A DNA stretch of 64,000 bases from Talpa occidentalis. Its lineage: Eukaryota; Chordata; Mammalia; Eulipotyphla; Talpidae. Made by a program: the position numbers and the translations under genes. The stretch covers positions 104,343,194-104,407,193 of the forward strand of contig NW_026555331.1 of NCBI RefSeq assembly GCF_014898055.3, given 5' to 3'. The notes under the pieces were generated by a model. The model did not search any database and was not told the origin of the DNA. It saw only the letters and a list, made by a program, of their open reading frames with translations. Below are positions 34,246 to 45,151 of the stretch, in pieces; positions within the stretch are counted from its first letter, which is position 1; each line of letters starts with the position of its first letter.

Positions 34246-37236
34246 GGAAGTACTAGAGAAGCACTGGAATTTTCATCAAGTTCTGTTTCAAAACTTGTGC
34301 TCTGGCTAGCCCTTTAAGATTAATCGGGCCGCAAAGAAATAGGGGGGAATTGATGGGGATGGAGGCCAGGAAGAATGAGACTAATTCATCTCAACATTTA
34401 TGTGCAAGGCACTCCACTGGGCAGGCAGACAGCAGGTAGCTGTTCTAATGATCCAGGAATGCAGTGACGAAGAGTATGACCCGCAGGGAATCCTGTCTCT
34501 AAGGAGGAAGGTGCAAAGCACCTTGTAATATTTTGGTTCCTGTAGTTGTGCTCCAGGAAGTCCCAGGCCCTCGGTTATGCAGAAACTTTGTTTCTGTGAT
34601 CTTTTTAATGCTTTGCTGTGCTCTTGGAGTTAACAGGGATCAGAATTACTTGGAATTATTAATAATTTTGATGACTTAAACTGTATTTTTATTTCTTTGT
34701 TCTGTTGCTTTTTCCAAAAGAGATTTGAGATGGTCTATTTTTCCTTTTAAAATTACATACTGAGCTTACTCTTTATTTTTTTCAGTAGCAGCATTAGGTT
34801 TCATTAACACACATATGCAAACCCTCCATCTCAGAAATGTTTAACAGGAGGTGGAGGTGGGGAGTGCTCAGAGCTGACATTTAGTGTTAGCTTGTTCTGT
34901 GTTTGAGTTTGTTTAGCATGTATTCTATTTATAATCAGAAAAATACCCCAAAATGCAGATGTGATTAAAAGTAATTATAAAAAATGGCATCATGTTAGAC
35001 ATTCTTTTACAACTTCCTTTTTCATTAAATAATGTATCTTGGAAAGTGGAATAGTTACCTTGCAGGCATAGTTACATAGTTATAATTGTTATTACATTAT
35101 TTATGATATAATATAAATTTATATAACATTTACAATATAATGATATATAACATGTTTATAATGATTTGTAATATCATATAAAATATTATACTATTATATA
35201 TGATTTCTAAACTTCTAAATTGTAATCATGGAGATTAAAAACATGAATATAATTATTAGGATAAATAATGGTATTTGTTTCCTTCGGGGAACCAGGGGAG
35301 TTGTCTATTTCTGCTATTAGTTTGTACTGCCTCTAGCCACTGCTTGGCTTTGGCCCAACAGACAGCAATCCAGGAAGTCCCACAGCAGGTGGGACTTTTC
35401 GAGACACTTATTTCCATCATGGCATAGTGCTAGGCAGTAGTTCTTTTTCATCTTTGACTTCTTTACACTGAGACAGGATCTTCTTTCCAAATAAAAAAAA
35501 AAAAAATCCCCTCCCCAACCCCTCCCAACTAAGATGTAAAGAGAGACATGTGCCAAACCCACTTGTCTTATTAATGGAAAAGCTGAATGCCTAGGACTTG
35601 AAGGGAGCTCCAAAGTTCAAGCAAAAGTGAGAAGCAGAGTCCCTGCCCCAGAGTTCCAAACTACATATTTTCCTTCATAACCAGAGCTGAAATGAAACTC
35701 TCTTAACTTTGATGGAGTTATTGATGGTGACTGTGAGTTCCGTCCCTATCAGAATTGCCAGGTTGTGGGCTGGGTTTAGAGTAGCGCTGCAGCCAGGGAC
35801 TGATCATTGGGTTTCTGCATTCATCTGCAGTTTCCTCAAATGTGGTGCACAGGCCACAAGGCAATTAAACGCCCAAACTGCCAAGTTCAGTTTCTGAATC
35901 CAGTACATCTCCCTAGGCCTGACTTGCATATTAAAGACATCCATGAGACATTCAGCTTCTACGTATAATCTGCTTATTTGTCATATGCACTCACCCCAAT
36001 ATATCTTCTTTTTAAAGACCAGACATCATAGACAAGGAACTTAGAATGTAATTATCAAAAAATGTGCTAATAATTAGCAAAATGAAAGTCACCCTTGGAA
36101 ACTGAGCTCATGCAAACATACTCCTTCCAGCTTGGATTTTACATTAACACATTATCTGCAATAGTTTTCTCAAATGGAGTGCCACTTACAGATATCTGCC
36201 AAGCCTCATCAAAACAAACAAGCCCCTGTAATAAGAGTTAGAATATAAAGTGAGGGTGGACAGAGCAACAATCTTTTCCCTAAGGGCTCCCTTTTATCAA
36301 ACAACCCTGCCCGAAGAATAGAGGCCAGTGTTTTATGTTTCAAGTGTACCATATGGCATGATATGAGTGCACTTTAATGACTTATTAGCATATTCTTCCA
36401 ACTAGGCTCTCCTAGTTAAACCAGCTTGACAAAATCTGAATTTTAAAATATTTGCATGAAACCTCCTGGAATAAACAAGGCTTGGTGATTTGTTTGCCTT
36501 GCTGGTAGATGAAAGAGAAGCCCATTGATCCTTTATGACAGTGCTCGTGAAAAAACATCAGGTTGACCATGGCCTCTCTAGCTCTTATAAGATTTTTGGA
36601 ATGTCTGTAGCATTATTCAGATGTTTTGTCTCTCCAGGACATGAAGATTCCTCACTCTGCCTAGATTCTGTGCTTTCAATAATGCTTACTCTGTCTTCTG
36701 TGACCTTGATCCTTCTTTTGTGGGGAATGAGATGCTCTGGCTATGATCTAGTTGTCTGCCTTCCTCATTAAAAGCCTTTTAGGATTTGGGGGAGGACCAG
36801 ACACCAAATCAGGGCTTGGGGTTTGAGACTTTTCCCTGTGGTTTGAAGAGGGAGTGATGTGAATCTTAGAGCGCGCTATGTCCTTGTCATGACGGTTCCT
36901 GTGCTCTCTGTGAAAACAGGATCTGTGAGAAAGAAGGTAACACAACAGAGCCTCAACAGAGAAAGCTAGCCTGTGTTTGCACATTCCGTAACATTTATTT
37001 TTCCTTTTAGGTTTGTCTGACAATAAATGTCTCCTTTTTTCTCTTTCCCAAGTTAGTTCTTGGTATATTTTGTGGATCAGGAGGCACTTGGTGGAGGTTT
37101 CTGTGACCACATATGACAAAGTTGACAGTCCTTGGTGACCCCACAATAAGGTGGCCTTGTCATCACCAGTAAAGCCACAATAAGACGGGTGCACATTGAT
37201 TTCACTCTAGGAAAGCTTTCTACTGTATGGGAGACA
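34246..37236. other. Repeat-poor unique block
   Basis: About 3 kb with no SINE, the longest such stretch in the window. AT-rich DNA at 35068-35215 is a simple (AT)-like tract. 34960-35060 may be old LINE. The segment 36000-36520 (TTTAATGACTTATTAGC, GAATTTTAAAATATTTGCATG) has the look of a conserved non-coding element. A 148-codon minus frame at 36748-37194 has no domain or codon signal I recognise. Confidence 0.4.
35068..35215. repeat. AT-rich low-complexity tract
   Basis: Almost only A and T, with repeated ATATAA and TTATAT strings. Confidence 0.85.
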
Positions 37237-37470
37237 CTGCCATGTGTCTCTTCTCCCTAGTTATTTTCTAGTTATAGATAACCATGTGCTACTATGATGG
37301 CCAATGAGATGTAAGTGGAAAGCTTTTATTTTCCCCAGAATTCTGCTAGAGACAAACCTCTCTGGCCCACGCCTTGCCTTTACTTCCCCTTCTTGTGTAG
37401 AATGTAGATGGAATGCTGAAGGCAATGCAACTATCTTGCAATTGTGAGATGACCAGCAATAAAAAGTCAC
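37237..37470. repeat. Ancient interspersed repeat, family not assigned
   Basis: GGCCAATGAGATGTAAGTGG and AGATGGAATGCTGAAGGCAATG belong to the same kind of old repeat as 29311-29720. Confidence 0.4.
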
Positions 37471-37614
37471 ATATTAATATATGAAACAAACTGGTCAGGC
37501 ACCTGAAGCCAGAATGGCTGAGTAATATGCTCAAGATGAAACAAGTCTTCTGACTTCAACTACTGTGTTCTTTCTTTATATTATATTAACAAGCCAAAAG
37601 ACAATATTTTTTTT

Positions 37615-37903
37615 TGTTGTTATTTATTTATTTGTTTGTTTGTTTGTTTGTTTGTTTATACAAGCACTGGGTACAGTCAGAAGCGCGGGAGGGTGAGAGA
37701 ATTCACCAGAGCCAGAGCGGGGAGCAGAGCAGGCAGAAGGACCAAGGCACACCGCTGAGGGGAGCAGCGGGCGGCAGGAGAGGTCTGCGCGCCACGTGCG
37801 ACCCTCTGGTGGCCGGGGAGCAGCCGGGGACCGAACCAGCGCCGCAGAGGCCGCGGGCAGCTTTGCAACCCAGCGCTCAAACGCTGCGCCACCGGGGAGG
37901 CCC
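37615..37903 (-). repeat. tRNA-Glu-like SINE, type B, (CAAA)n tail
   Basis: TSD AAGACAATATTTTTT at 37598 and 37904. On the plus strand the tail reads (TTTG)n at 37622-37655. CpG-rich and one of the best-preserved copies. The 93- to 113-codon frames here are repeat-derived. Confidence 0.96.
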
Positions 37904-37919
37904 AAGACAATATTTTTTT

Positions 37920-38229
37920 TATCATTTTTTTTCTCTTACATTGTTGTAGTCCTCATAGTTCTCCCGCCACCATATCACCCATGGACCATCACTATGTTCC
38001 CTTGTGTTCTTCACTCCCCTGTTTTGGCCCCTTTTCTCCCCCTCCTTTGCTGTTTGCCTCAGTTCTATGGTCAACTTGCTAGTTTTGACTTTTTCTTGAT
38101 CTTTTGTTTGGTTTCTCTACATCCCACATATAAGTGAGACCATTTGATATTTATCTTTTCCCCTCTGATTTATTTAGGCTAGCATCATCCCCTCCAGCTC
38201 CATCCATGTTGCCACAAATGGCATGAATC
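37920..38229 (-). mobile_element. 5'-truncated L1, antisense 3' end
   Basis: CACATATAAGTGAGACCATTTG, CCTCCAGCTCCATCCATGTTG, ACAAATGGCATGAAT are the inverted end of L1 ORF2, and the left part is 3'UTR. The target duplicate AGACAATACTTTTTT at 38230-38244 matches the sequence left of the element. Confidence 0.88.
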
Positions 38230-38239
38230 AGACAATACT

Positions 38240-38336
38240 TTTTTCATAGCATTCCTAATAAATGCCAGCCCTGAAGCTAATCTTCCTATGTATTACTTTA
38301 ATCTTTACAAAAACACTGTGAAGTTATGCGCTAAAC
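38240..38336 (-). repeat. MIR SINE, antisense, left piece
   Basis: GCCCTGAAGCTAATCTTCC, ATTACTTTAATCTTTACAAAAACAC resemble inverted MIR. It stops at the MaLR LTR and resumes at 38596. Confidence 0.5.
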
Positions 38337-38595
38337 TGTCTCTCCTCAGAGGTTATATGTTAGAGCCGCAATGTGACTGTGTTTGTAGATAAGATCTTCA
38401 GGAGAAATTAAGGTAAAGAGGGCAGAAGGGTGGGACCCTAATTTAGTAGGATTAGTGTCTTTATGAGAAAGACACCAGAGTTTGCTCTCTCTCCTTTGTA
38501 GTCAAGTGAGGACACAGAGAGAAGACAGCCATCTATAAGCCAAGAAGAGACCAGAAATCATTTTAATTCCCACTTTGATCTTGGACTTTCCTTCC
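38337..38595 (+). mobile_element. MaLR-type LTR fragment (MLT1-like)
   Basis: GGTTATATGTTAGAGCCGC, GGGTGGGACCCTAATTTAG, GAGGACACAGAGAGAAGAC and CTTGATCTTGGACTTCC in that order match old MaLR LTRs as remembered. No internal sequence. It lies inside an MIR. Confidence 0.6.
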
Positions 38596-38691
38596 TCTGA
38601 AACTTCACCCATTTTGTAGACTAGGAAACTGAAAATCAGAAAGATTAAATATCTTCAAGTTCATGTAGGTAGTAAATGGTATTTTTCTTTT
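38596..38691 (-). repeat. MIR SINE, antisense, right piece
   Basis: CCCATTTTGTAGACTAGGAAAC and CATGTAGGTAGTAAATGG continue the MIR. It is cut again by the retrocopy that follows. Confidence 0.6.
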
Positions 38692-39455
38692 TTTTTTTTT
38701 GAGAGGTTGTGCAAAATTACTGTATTTACAAAAATGGCACAAAAGTGGATTCAACAGTCGATGCACATGCACACTCCATTCACATCTTCAACAACAAAAG
38801 TTATTCTAACACTACAGAACTGAATAAAGATGACTAGCTTCAACAGCAGCTGTTAAGCACTAAAGTCACATAAGTTACACCAGAATGGGCAAATATTGCC
38901 CAAGTAAAATTCTATCATTAAAGCTGAAACAGGTTTAAGGCCGTTCAAGTTCAAGCACAGAGAAACAAATCTTTTAGAGCCCCTCTATTTGTTTGAAATA
39001 TGTTAACTTTCTTCCAACGTATGGTCTTAAACTTCTGTTTTACAAAATCCAAAGGGAAAATACAGAAGAAATCAATACAATAGAGGTTACATTACATAAG
39101 AGTAACATATACAAAGTTATAATTAAGATTAAGGAAAGCCAAACTTTAAAATTTTAAAACTTGCTTGTTACTTGTTGGAACCAGCCTTACACTAAGAGTT
39201 AGGTAATATATACAATTATTTTCAAGTAGATTACGGTATGTTGCTCTAACATATTCTTTTCATCAGTGCACTGTTAAAACTAATCAAAAACGCTACACAT
39301 GTATATTCCCTTACAATAGCAGCATATACTACCGCTACCTGCAAAGCTGTCACTCTCAAATGACTTAGTGAATGAAAGGAAATAAAAGCAGAGAAGTAAC
39401 ATCAAGGAGAAATGATAGGAAATTAGAAGCTGGCTGATTAAAAGAGCTGAACTGC
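38692..39455 (-). pseudogene. Processed retrocopy of an mRNA 3' end (3'UTR), parent gene unknown
   Basis: A 764-bp insert bounded by a perfect 20-bp direct repeat (GTAAATGGTATTTTTCTTTT at 38672-38691 and 39456-39475). The plus strand begins with a T-run, i.e. a poly(A) tail on the minus strand. About 20 bases before the tail the minus strand reads AATACA (38721-38726), a known weak poly(A) signal, at normal spacing. The body resembles none of the window's repeats and has no long frame, as expected for a 3'UTR. The parent transcript would start near GCAGTTCAGCTC on the minus strand because of 5' truncation. I do not recognise the gene. Confidence 0.8.
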
Positions 39456-39574
39456 GTAAATGGTATTTTTCTTTTTCTTCAAGAGATGCCGCTGTAGTCA
39501 ATATGTGGTCAGTCCTATTAATGAGATTATACCAGATGATTCCAATTTCTGAAAGAAACAATTATACTTCAGAA

Positions 39575-39803
39575 CAGAAGTAGGCAAACTTTTTTTGTAA
39601 AGAGCTAGAGAGTAAATAGTTTGGGTTTTGCAGGCCATATGGTTCTGTTGGGTAAAACTCAACTCTGCTTCTGTGTGGGTAAAAACAGCCATAGCTAATA
39701 CTTGAAGGATGGGCATGACCATGTTCAGGTAAGATTTTATTTACAAAATCAGGCTGAGGGCTTAATCTGGTCCACAATCCCAGCCATTGTTTGCCAACCA
39801 ATG
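39575..39803. mobile_element. hAT-Charlie nonautonomous element
   Basis: AAGTAGGCAAACTTTTTTTG, AGAGCTAGAGAGTAAATAG, GGGTTTTGCAGGCCATATGG and GATTTTATTTACAAAATCAG to GTTTGCCAACC are the well-known 'GGCAAACTTTTTCTGTAAAGGGCC' MITE with inverted GGCAAAC / GTTTGCC ends. No transposase. Confidence 0.85.
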
Positions 39804-39819
39804 ATTTCTGGACTACATA

Positions 39820-39960
39820 AGCTGGGTTTGAATTGTGCTGGGTGATTTTAGGTAAATCCTATAATCTGGGTACAGTTTTCCAAGTTAGAACAGTAATATC
39901 TGATTGCCAGCCAGGGCGCTGTCAGGCTCATGAAAGATACTAGACATAGAAGGGCTGGGA
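39820..39960 (+). repeat. MIR SINE, sense (diverged)
   Basis: GCTGGGTTTGAATTGTGCTG, GATTTTAGGTAAATCC and GGCTCATGAAAGATAC fit the MIR core and 3' part. Confidence 0.5.
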
Positions 39961-40669
39961 AGAAGAGCTAGTGCTTATGCAGATACAATTTGATACCCAT
40001 GTAGTTCAGAGTGCTCCTGGAAACCCCACTCCAGGCAAAACATTTTTCCTTTAAAGACTAGAGTCAGCTGAGCTGAGCTGGGTCCCCTCTAGGAAAGGGG
40101 TCCTTGGAAGCCTGTCAGCCCATCCGTGGATCTGGGATGAAGTCAGCCTTGGGCAGAGTCCAGGCTTCCTGGCATGGAGAACTTTCTTTGGTGTTGCCCC
40201 TGCCAGTGACAGAGTTGTTTATTTGAACTAGGGTTGGGCAGGGAGGAGTGCGCATGGGTGTGATGCTCCTGGTAAAGCAGAAATGGGCCAGCCTGCATCT
40301 CGGCAGGGCACAAATCAAGAGAAGAAAATAGACTCTGCCTCCTCTTCCAGGCTGAGTGCCCAAATGAGAAACCAGACCAAAATCTGACCCTTTCTGCAGT
40401 TGTTGTTGGTTTCACTTTCTGAAAGTGTTATTTATTTCTTAAGGTAAGATTGTATACGCAGTTTATGGTCTCTGAGAAAGTTTTTGATCTCTGAGAATTT
40501 AGGAAGCCAATTTCTTTTTAAAAATGGAGAAGAAAGAGGGAGAGGATAACTCTTATTATCGTCTCAGGGGGTCTGGAAGGGGTTTCTTTTAAATGTTGAA
40601 ACATTTTGTGTGCCATTCCAAGGCCTTTTGATCTGGGCCTCAACTTTTCTTTTCCTCTCACTTTCCCAA
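39961..40669. other. Unique sequence
   Basis: No repeat or exon recognised. GAGCTGAGCTG direct repeats at 40068-40080 are short. Confidence 0.45.
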
Positions 40670-41320
40670 TGTCCTTTCATCCCAGATGTCTATCTTGACT
40701 GTATCATGTGGCTAAATATATGTGTGTTTACTCACAGTTCTGCTTCCTAGAATACTCTCCCGCTTTCACTTTCCTTCCATGTACACATATCTTCCCTGCT
40801 GCCAACTCTGTGTTTGGAGAACTCTTGCTCTGCCTTTGAGGAAATTTCAAAATTGAAGGCTTCGTAGGGAATCCCACACCTCAGGCCACACAGCAGAACC
40901 CATCTCTCTCCCCTGTCCCTTCAGCTCTTCATGTAGATCTTCAGTTTGACCCTGAGGTTATATCCTTTTATTTATGCATATTCCCCAGCATTTTTTTTTA
41001 AAGATTTATTTATTTATGCATACAAGAGCTGGGGTACAGGCCAGAGATGCGGGGGGTGAGAGGATTCACCAGAGACAGAGTAGGGAACAGAACAGGCAGA
41101 CTGATTGAAATACACTGCTGAGGGGAGCAGCGGGTGAGTCAGGAGAGGTCTGCTGCACCATGTGGGTAGCTCCCTGGCCGGGGATCAAACTCATGCTGCA
41201 GTGGCTGCAGATAGCTTCATAGGTTGCATCTTAACCCCTTGCGCCACCAGGGAGGTGCTCCCCAGTATTTCTTATACATAGTAGATACTTAATAAATACC
41301 AGCTGAATACGGAATGAAAG
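40670..41320 (+). repeat. L2 LINE 3' end, sense, split by a SINE
   Basis: TTCCTAGAATACTCTCCCGC, then AACTCTTGCTCTGCC, and after the SINE TTCTTATACATAGTAGATACTTAATAAATACCAGCTGAATA, which is the typical L2 terminus. Confidence 0.6.
40994..41258 (-). repeat. tRNA-Glu-like SINE, type A, nested in L2
   Basis: TSD CCCCAGCATTT / CCCCAGTATTT. The right end GCCACCAGGGAGGTGC departs from the usual GGCCC. Confidence 0.94.
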
Positions 41321-42569
41321 CAACCAGGAGCAGCGGAAAGAAATAGCCTGGGAAGAAAGAGCTTCTAGTTTTCATCTCTCCATTGAGATCTAAAAGGGGT
41401 AGTACTTGATGTGTGAGAAAATGCTTTGTAAACTGGAATATGCCAGGCATGTTCAAAGTCATTCTTTTCAAGAATCAGTTCCCTTCATGCTGCTTGCCTT
41501 CAATTCCTCCTGGTATGTTTTCTAAAGAATTAGATCTCAATCAATGAAATAGGGATTTGAGAACAAATCTGTGCTAGTTATACTGTTTCATCTCCAAATA
41601 GAACCAAATCTTCTCTGAGGTTCAGAGGATTTTATTTCTGGCTATGTCCTCACGTATCCCTATTTTCATGTTCTAACTAAGACCGAGGCTCAGTTAGCAT
41701 GTCAGAGTGAAAAGAGCCTGGTCTCTGAAATCTGATCCTGGCCAGCCACCTCTCTGGCTATATCTCTAGACTGAGATTTTTTTGGAAGGCTCCTCCCAAT
41801 GATCACCCTATCAGGCCTCAGTCTGCTGCATGTCATCATCTCCTTAGCCTTCTTTCCCATGGTCACAGTCAAGGGAGAGCAATGCTAGCAATTCTCTGAA
41901 GCTTAACGTGCCTAATTAACTCACATATATGCCATAGACGGGAGCCTGCACTATTTATGGCACCAAGAAGTGAGAAAATGTCCCCTACCATGGGTATCAG
42001 GTAACTAACACAGCTCTGCCAAAGTTTGGTTGTGAAACACGAAGCCTCTGAAACCTGTTGGTGTTAAGTGCACACCAAATATTCAATCCAGACATGTCGT
42101 GCTTGAACTATTCTGGGGCTCATAAACCTTTCATCAGAATCAGAGGTAAAATATTTGGCCTTATTTGTAAGTCCCATATTTCTAAAGACCTTAGGGGCTC
42201 ATTTAGTATTCCCAGCAGAAAGGTCACAAGGTTGGTTTTCAGGGGTCCTGGTTTAGTGGAACTGATGACTTCAAGCAGGAGATACTTTCATGATTTTCCA
42301 GGAACAGCACCTTGTGCATGTTGCTCACTCTGTCCCCTACCCCCACTCTAGCCCCCCCATCGTCACCCCTCCCAACTCCTAAATACAGCCACTGTTTGTG
42401 CAGGGCTGTTCAGAGCTCTTACATTTTCTGAGCAGAACACTGAATCCTTTATTTAATAGTAATATTAAGAAAGGAGCCTATTTCTTTTTAGGCCAACTAT
42501 ATCACAAAAGGCTTTGAAAGTTGTGGTTTTATTGGCAGAGGGGAAATTAACTTAATTACCTAGAAACGT
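41321..42569. other. Mostly unique sequence
   Basis: A weak MIR-like scrap at about 41695-41780 (GTGAAAAGAGCCTGGTCTCTG). No exon supported. Confidence 0.4.
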
Positions 42570-42715
42570 GAAATCGAAGTGTTAGCGGGGTCCTTTGAGA
42601 TCACCTAGTCCACTGTTTTACAGGTAATGGCACTGAGACCAGAGAGGCCAGGTGACCAGCCTAAGAACTCACAGGTGGGTTGTGTGTAGCACTTCTGTGC
42701 CCTTTGGGGCACTAA
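42570..42715 (-). repeat. MIR/L2-like fragment, antisense
   Basis: GAGATCACCTAGTCCACTG, TTTTACAGGTAATGGCACTGAG, CAGGTGACCAGCCTAAG, the classic inverted 'fever' of 'TTTACAGATGAGGAAACTGAG'. Confidence 0.5.
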
Positions 42716-42717
42716 CT

Positions 42718-42865
42718 CCCATCTCAGGCAAGTTACCCAACTACTTGTGGCCTCAGCTTCCTCATGCAGGTTCTGCGGGCAAGTGAGATAATTCACCCTA
42801 AATCATTAGCACACCTGGGACAGAGTAAATATTAGCCATCGACGTTACTGTTCCTGTTATTTCCC
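42718..42865 (+). repeat. MIR SINE, sense
   Basis: GGCAAGTTACCCAACTACTTG, CAGCTTCCTCATGCAG, AAGTGAGATAATTCACCC, CACCTGGGACAGAGTAAATA in MIR order. Confidence 0.65.
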
Positions 42866-43444
42866 AGATCACTTATTTCTGACTTTCACGTTTCCTGTCA
42901 CCTAGCTCTGTCCTTGTGTGACCAGCTGGGACTCAAAAGCTGCTTTATAATGGGAGGCTGTAATGTAGTTTCAGAGAAGGTGATTACCTTATTTTCTAAA
43001 ACATTCAAAGCTTCCAGAGGTTCAGAAACCTTGTTAACGAAATGTCGCAAAATAGATTCGTATGTCACAAAAGAACTGAATTTTTCAAACAGACATGAAA
43101 ATCTTTCCCTATGAACAAGCTACATGCTACTTGAAGTTACTGAAAAGCCATTTGCTGTTCTGTTTCCCTAGGAGTGGTTTCTTTCTCATTTGATGGTCTG
43201 TTAGAAATGTTTAGACAACTTGAGCCCATCTGCAAGTATTATCTTCTTGCTGACTTCACTACCTGCAATGTCCTTTCCTCAAACAGCCTTTCTTGAAGGT
43301 GGTAGCACTAAAGCAGACCTCCGGAGAAGTCTGAGTGTTGCCTTAGGGAAGGTTACTGCCCAACACACCTGCCCTCTGGGGCCTTTCTTGGAAAATGTGC
43401 TATAGCTCTCTCCTCTCCTCCGGAAAGAACATATGGGTTGGCCC
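42866..43444. other. Unique sequence
   Basis: No repeat or exon recognised. Confidence 0.45.
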
Positions 43445-43870
43445 ATGGCTGACTAACAATAGCTGATGTTTCCTGAGCACAAATTATATGCCAGGTTTGC
43501 TTTAAGCATTTTTTTAAACATTTATTTACTTATGCACACAAGAGCTGGGGTGCAGGCCAGAGATGCATGGGGTGGGGTGGTGAGAGACTTCACCAGAGAC
43601 AGAGTGGGAAGCAGAACAGGCAGATGTACTGAAATACACTGCTAAGGGGAGCAGTGGGCGAGGTGGGAGAGGTCTGCTGTGCCATGTGGGTTAGTTCCCT
43701 GGCCGGCTGGGGATGGTTCCATAGTGCTGAGACTTAACTCCTTGCGGGGAGGCCCCCTGCTTTAAGCATTTTGTATGTATTTTCTCCTTGCATCTACATA
43801 GCAATTCTATGAATCGCATACAATTACTGATTGCATTATGCAGATGAGAAACTCATGTTGCCTAATTGCT
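43445..43870 (-). repeat. MIR SINE, antisense, split by a SINE
   Basis: AATAGCTGATGTTTCCTGAGC and TATATGCCAGGTTTGC lie left of the SINE. TCCTTGCATCTACATAGC and TATGCAGATGAGAAACTC lie right of it. Confidence 0.65.
43513..43757 (-). repeat. tRNA-Glu-like SINE, type A, nested in MIR
   Basis: Perfect TSD TGCTTTAAGCATTTT at 43498-43512 and 43758-43772. The head is partly deleted (ends TTGCGGGGAGGCCCC). Confidence 0.94.
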
Positions 43871-44639
43871 CTTCAAAACAAGTGGCTTCTTCACAAGTTT
43901 TCCTCATCCTTGCCTGTCCTGGTATTCTCAGATTTTGAACTCTTGCATTTCAGTTATGCTACATTGAGCTTTTTTGCTCCATGCAATTTTATCTTTTTTT
44001 GTTTATAACTTTTAAAATTATGTTTTATAAAAGTAGTATTGTACATGATAAGGAAAATTCAGAGCAGAAGAACAGATATGAAAGTGAGCCCACTCCTCAT
44101 TTCTGACTTCATTGCTCAGCTTTCCTTCCAGAGACAAAGGAGGTTACTTCTTATGCATACAGAGAGATATTCCATGCATTTGCAAACATATATACATGGT
44201 GTATGTGCATACAGGTTTACATACATATTGTAAGCATGTATGTAACTTCTTTATCTGTACCCTGATTTTTCCATTTAGCAAAATATCTTGGAAAGCGTTT
44301 CAATTCAGTGTCACTAATATTTACTTCATTTTTTAGTGGTCAGTTAAAAAATCTGTTTTCCATTTATTTCTGCCTGTGTATGAAAACCGAATACTTCCAC
44401 TATCCAACACTATGCCTGATTTAGACTTTTAATACCACTACCTTACAACCCCACAGTGAGGTCCTCCCGACTTCCCTCTAGTCAGGCCTTTTAATCAAAG
44501 CCAAACAGTTATCCAAATAATTTAAACAGAAGGTCTTTATCCCGGTAAGTGTTATAAAGAAAAATATTGATCATGGCAATACAGGAACAATGGAGTTTAC
44601 CTTGTTGACAAACAAAAAAATGTAAAAATTATTTTGATG
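43871..44639. repeat. Ancient LINE-derived sequence (weak) and unique DNA
   Basis: 43990-44340 (AAAATTATGTTTTATAAAAGTAG, TTATGCATACAGAGAGATATTCC, TTTAGCAAAATATCTTGG) resembles the same old LINE type as 25094. The rest is unassigned. Confidence 0.35.
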
Positions 44640-44885
44640 TTAGTAACACCCACTATTATTGAGTTCTTATTATTGCCAGGCCTTACATTTTATATAAATT
44701 TTTGACCCTCTCAGTATTTGTATGAGGTTGATACTGTCATCACCCTTTTCTATGACGATAGAAATTGGGGTTCAGGGTGCTTGAGTAACTGGTCTGAGGT
44801 CTCAGAGCTGGTAAAAATTAGTGCAACTGGGATTCAAACCCAGGTTGAGGTCACACCAAAGCCTATTTTTTAACTACTTCCATAA
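44640..44885 (-). repeat. MIR SINE, antisense, nearly full length
   Basis: TTATTGAGTTCTTATTATTGCC, GAGGTTGATACTGTCATCACC, CTGAGGTCTCAGAGCTGG and GGGATTCAAACCCAGGTTG. Confidence 0.75.
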
Positions 44886-45151
44886 GGTCTCCACATACAC
44901 ACATAAAATTTAGCTTACTTTGTGATTATGAGGATATATTTTTAAGTGTCTGAAATATAACATTCTATATATTAATTTTATAGCCATGCCAGTTATTAAA
45001 TATTGTAATATCACTGGCTTACAATTTTATTACTGTTTCCCCAAACCTGATTGATATTCTAGTTAAACTGGACCTGTCACTCTTACCTAAATATATCCTG
45101 TGTTTTCTTGTCTACTGATATATACTTTGGCTCTAGAAAATTTGAGAAAAG

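Noticed and set aside
35068..35215. Matrix-attachment region or replication origin
   Set aside because: Only AT-richness supports it, and that is not enough evidence.
36748..37194. 148-codon minus-strand frame
   Set aside because: No recognisable domain, ordinary base composition and no splice or promoter context. A frame of this length is not surprising in 64 kb read in six frames.
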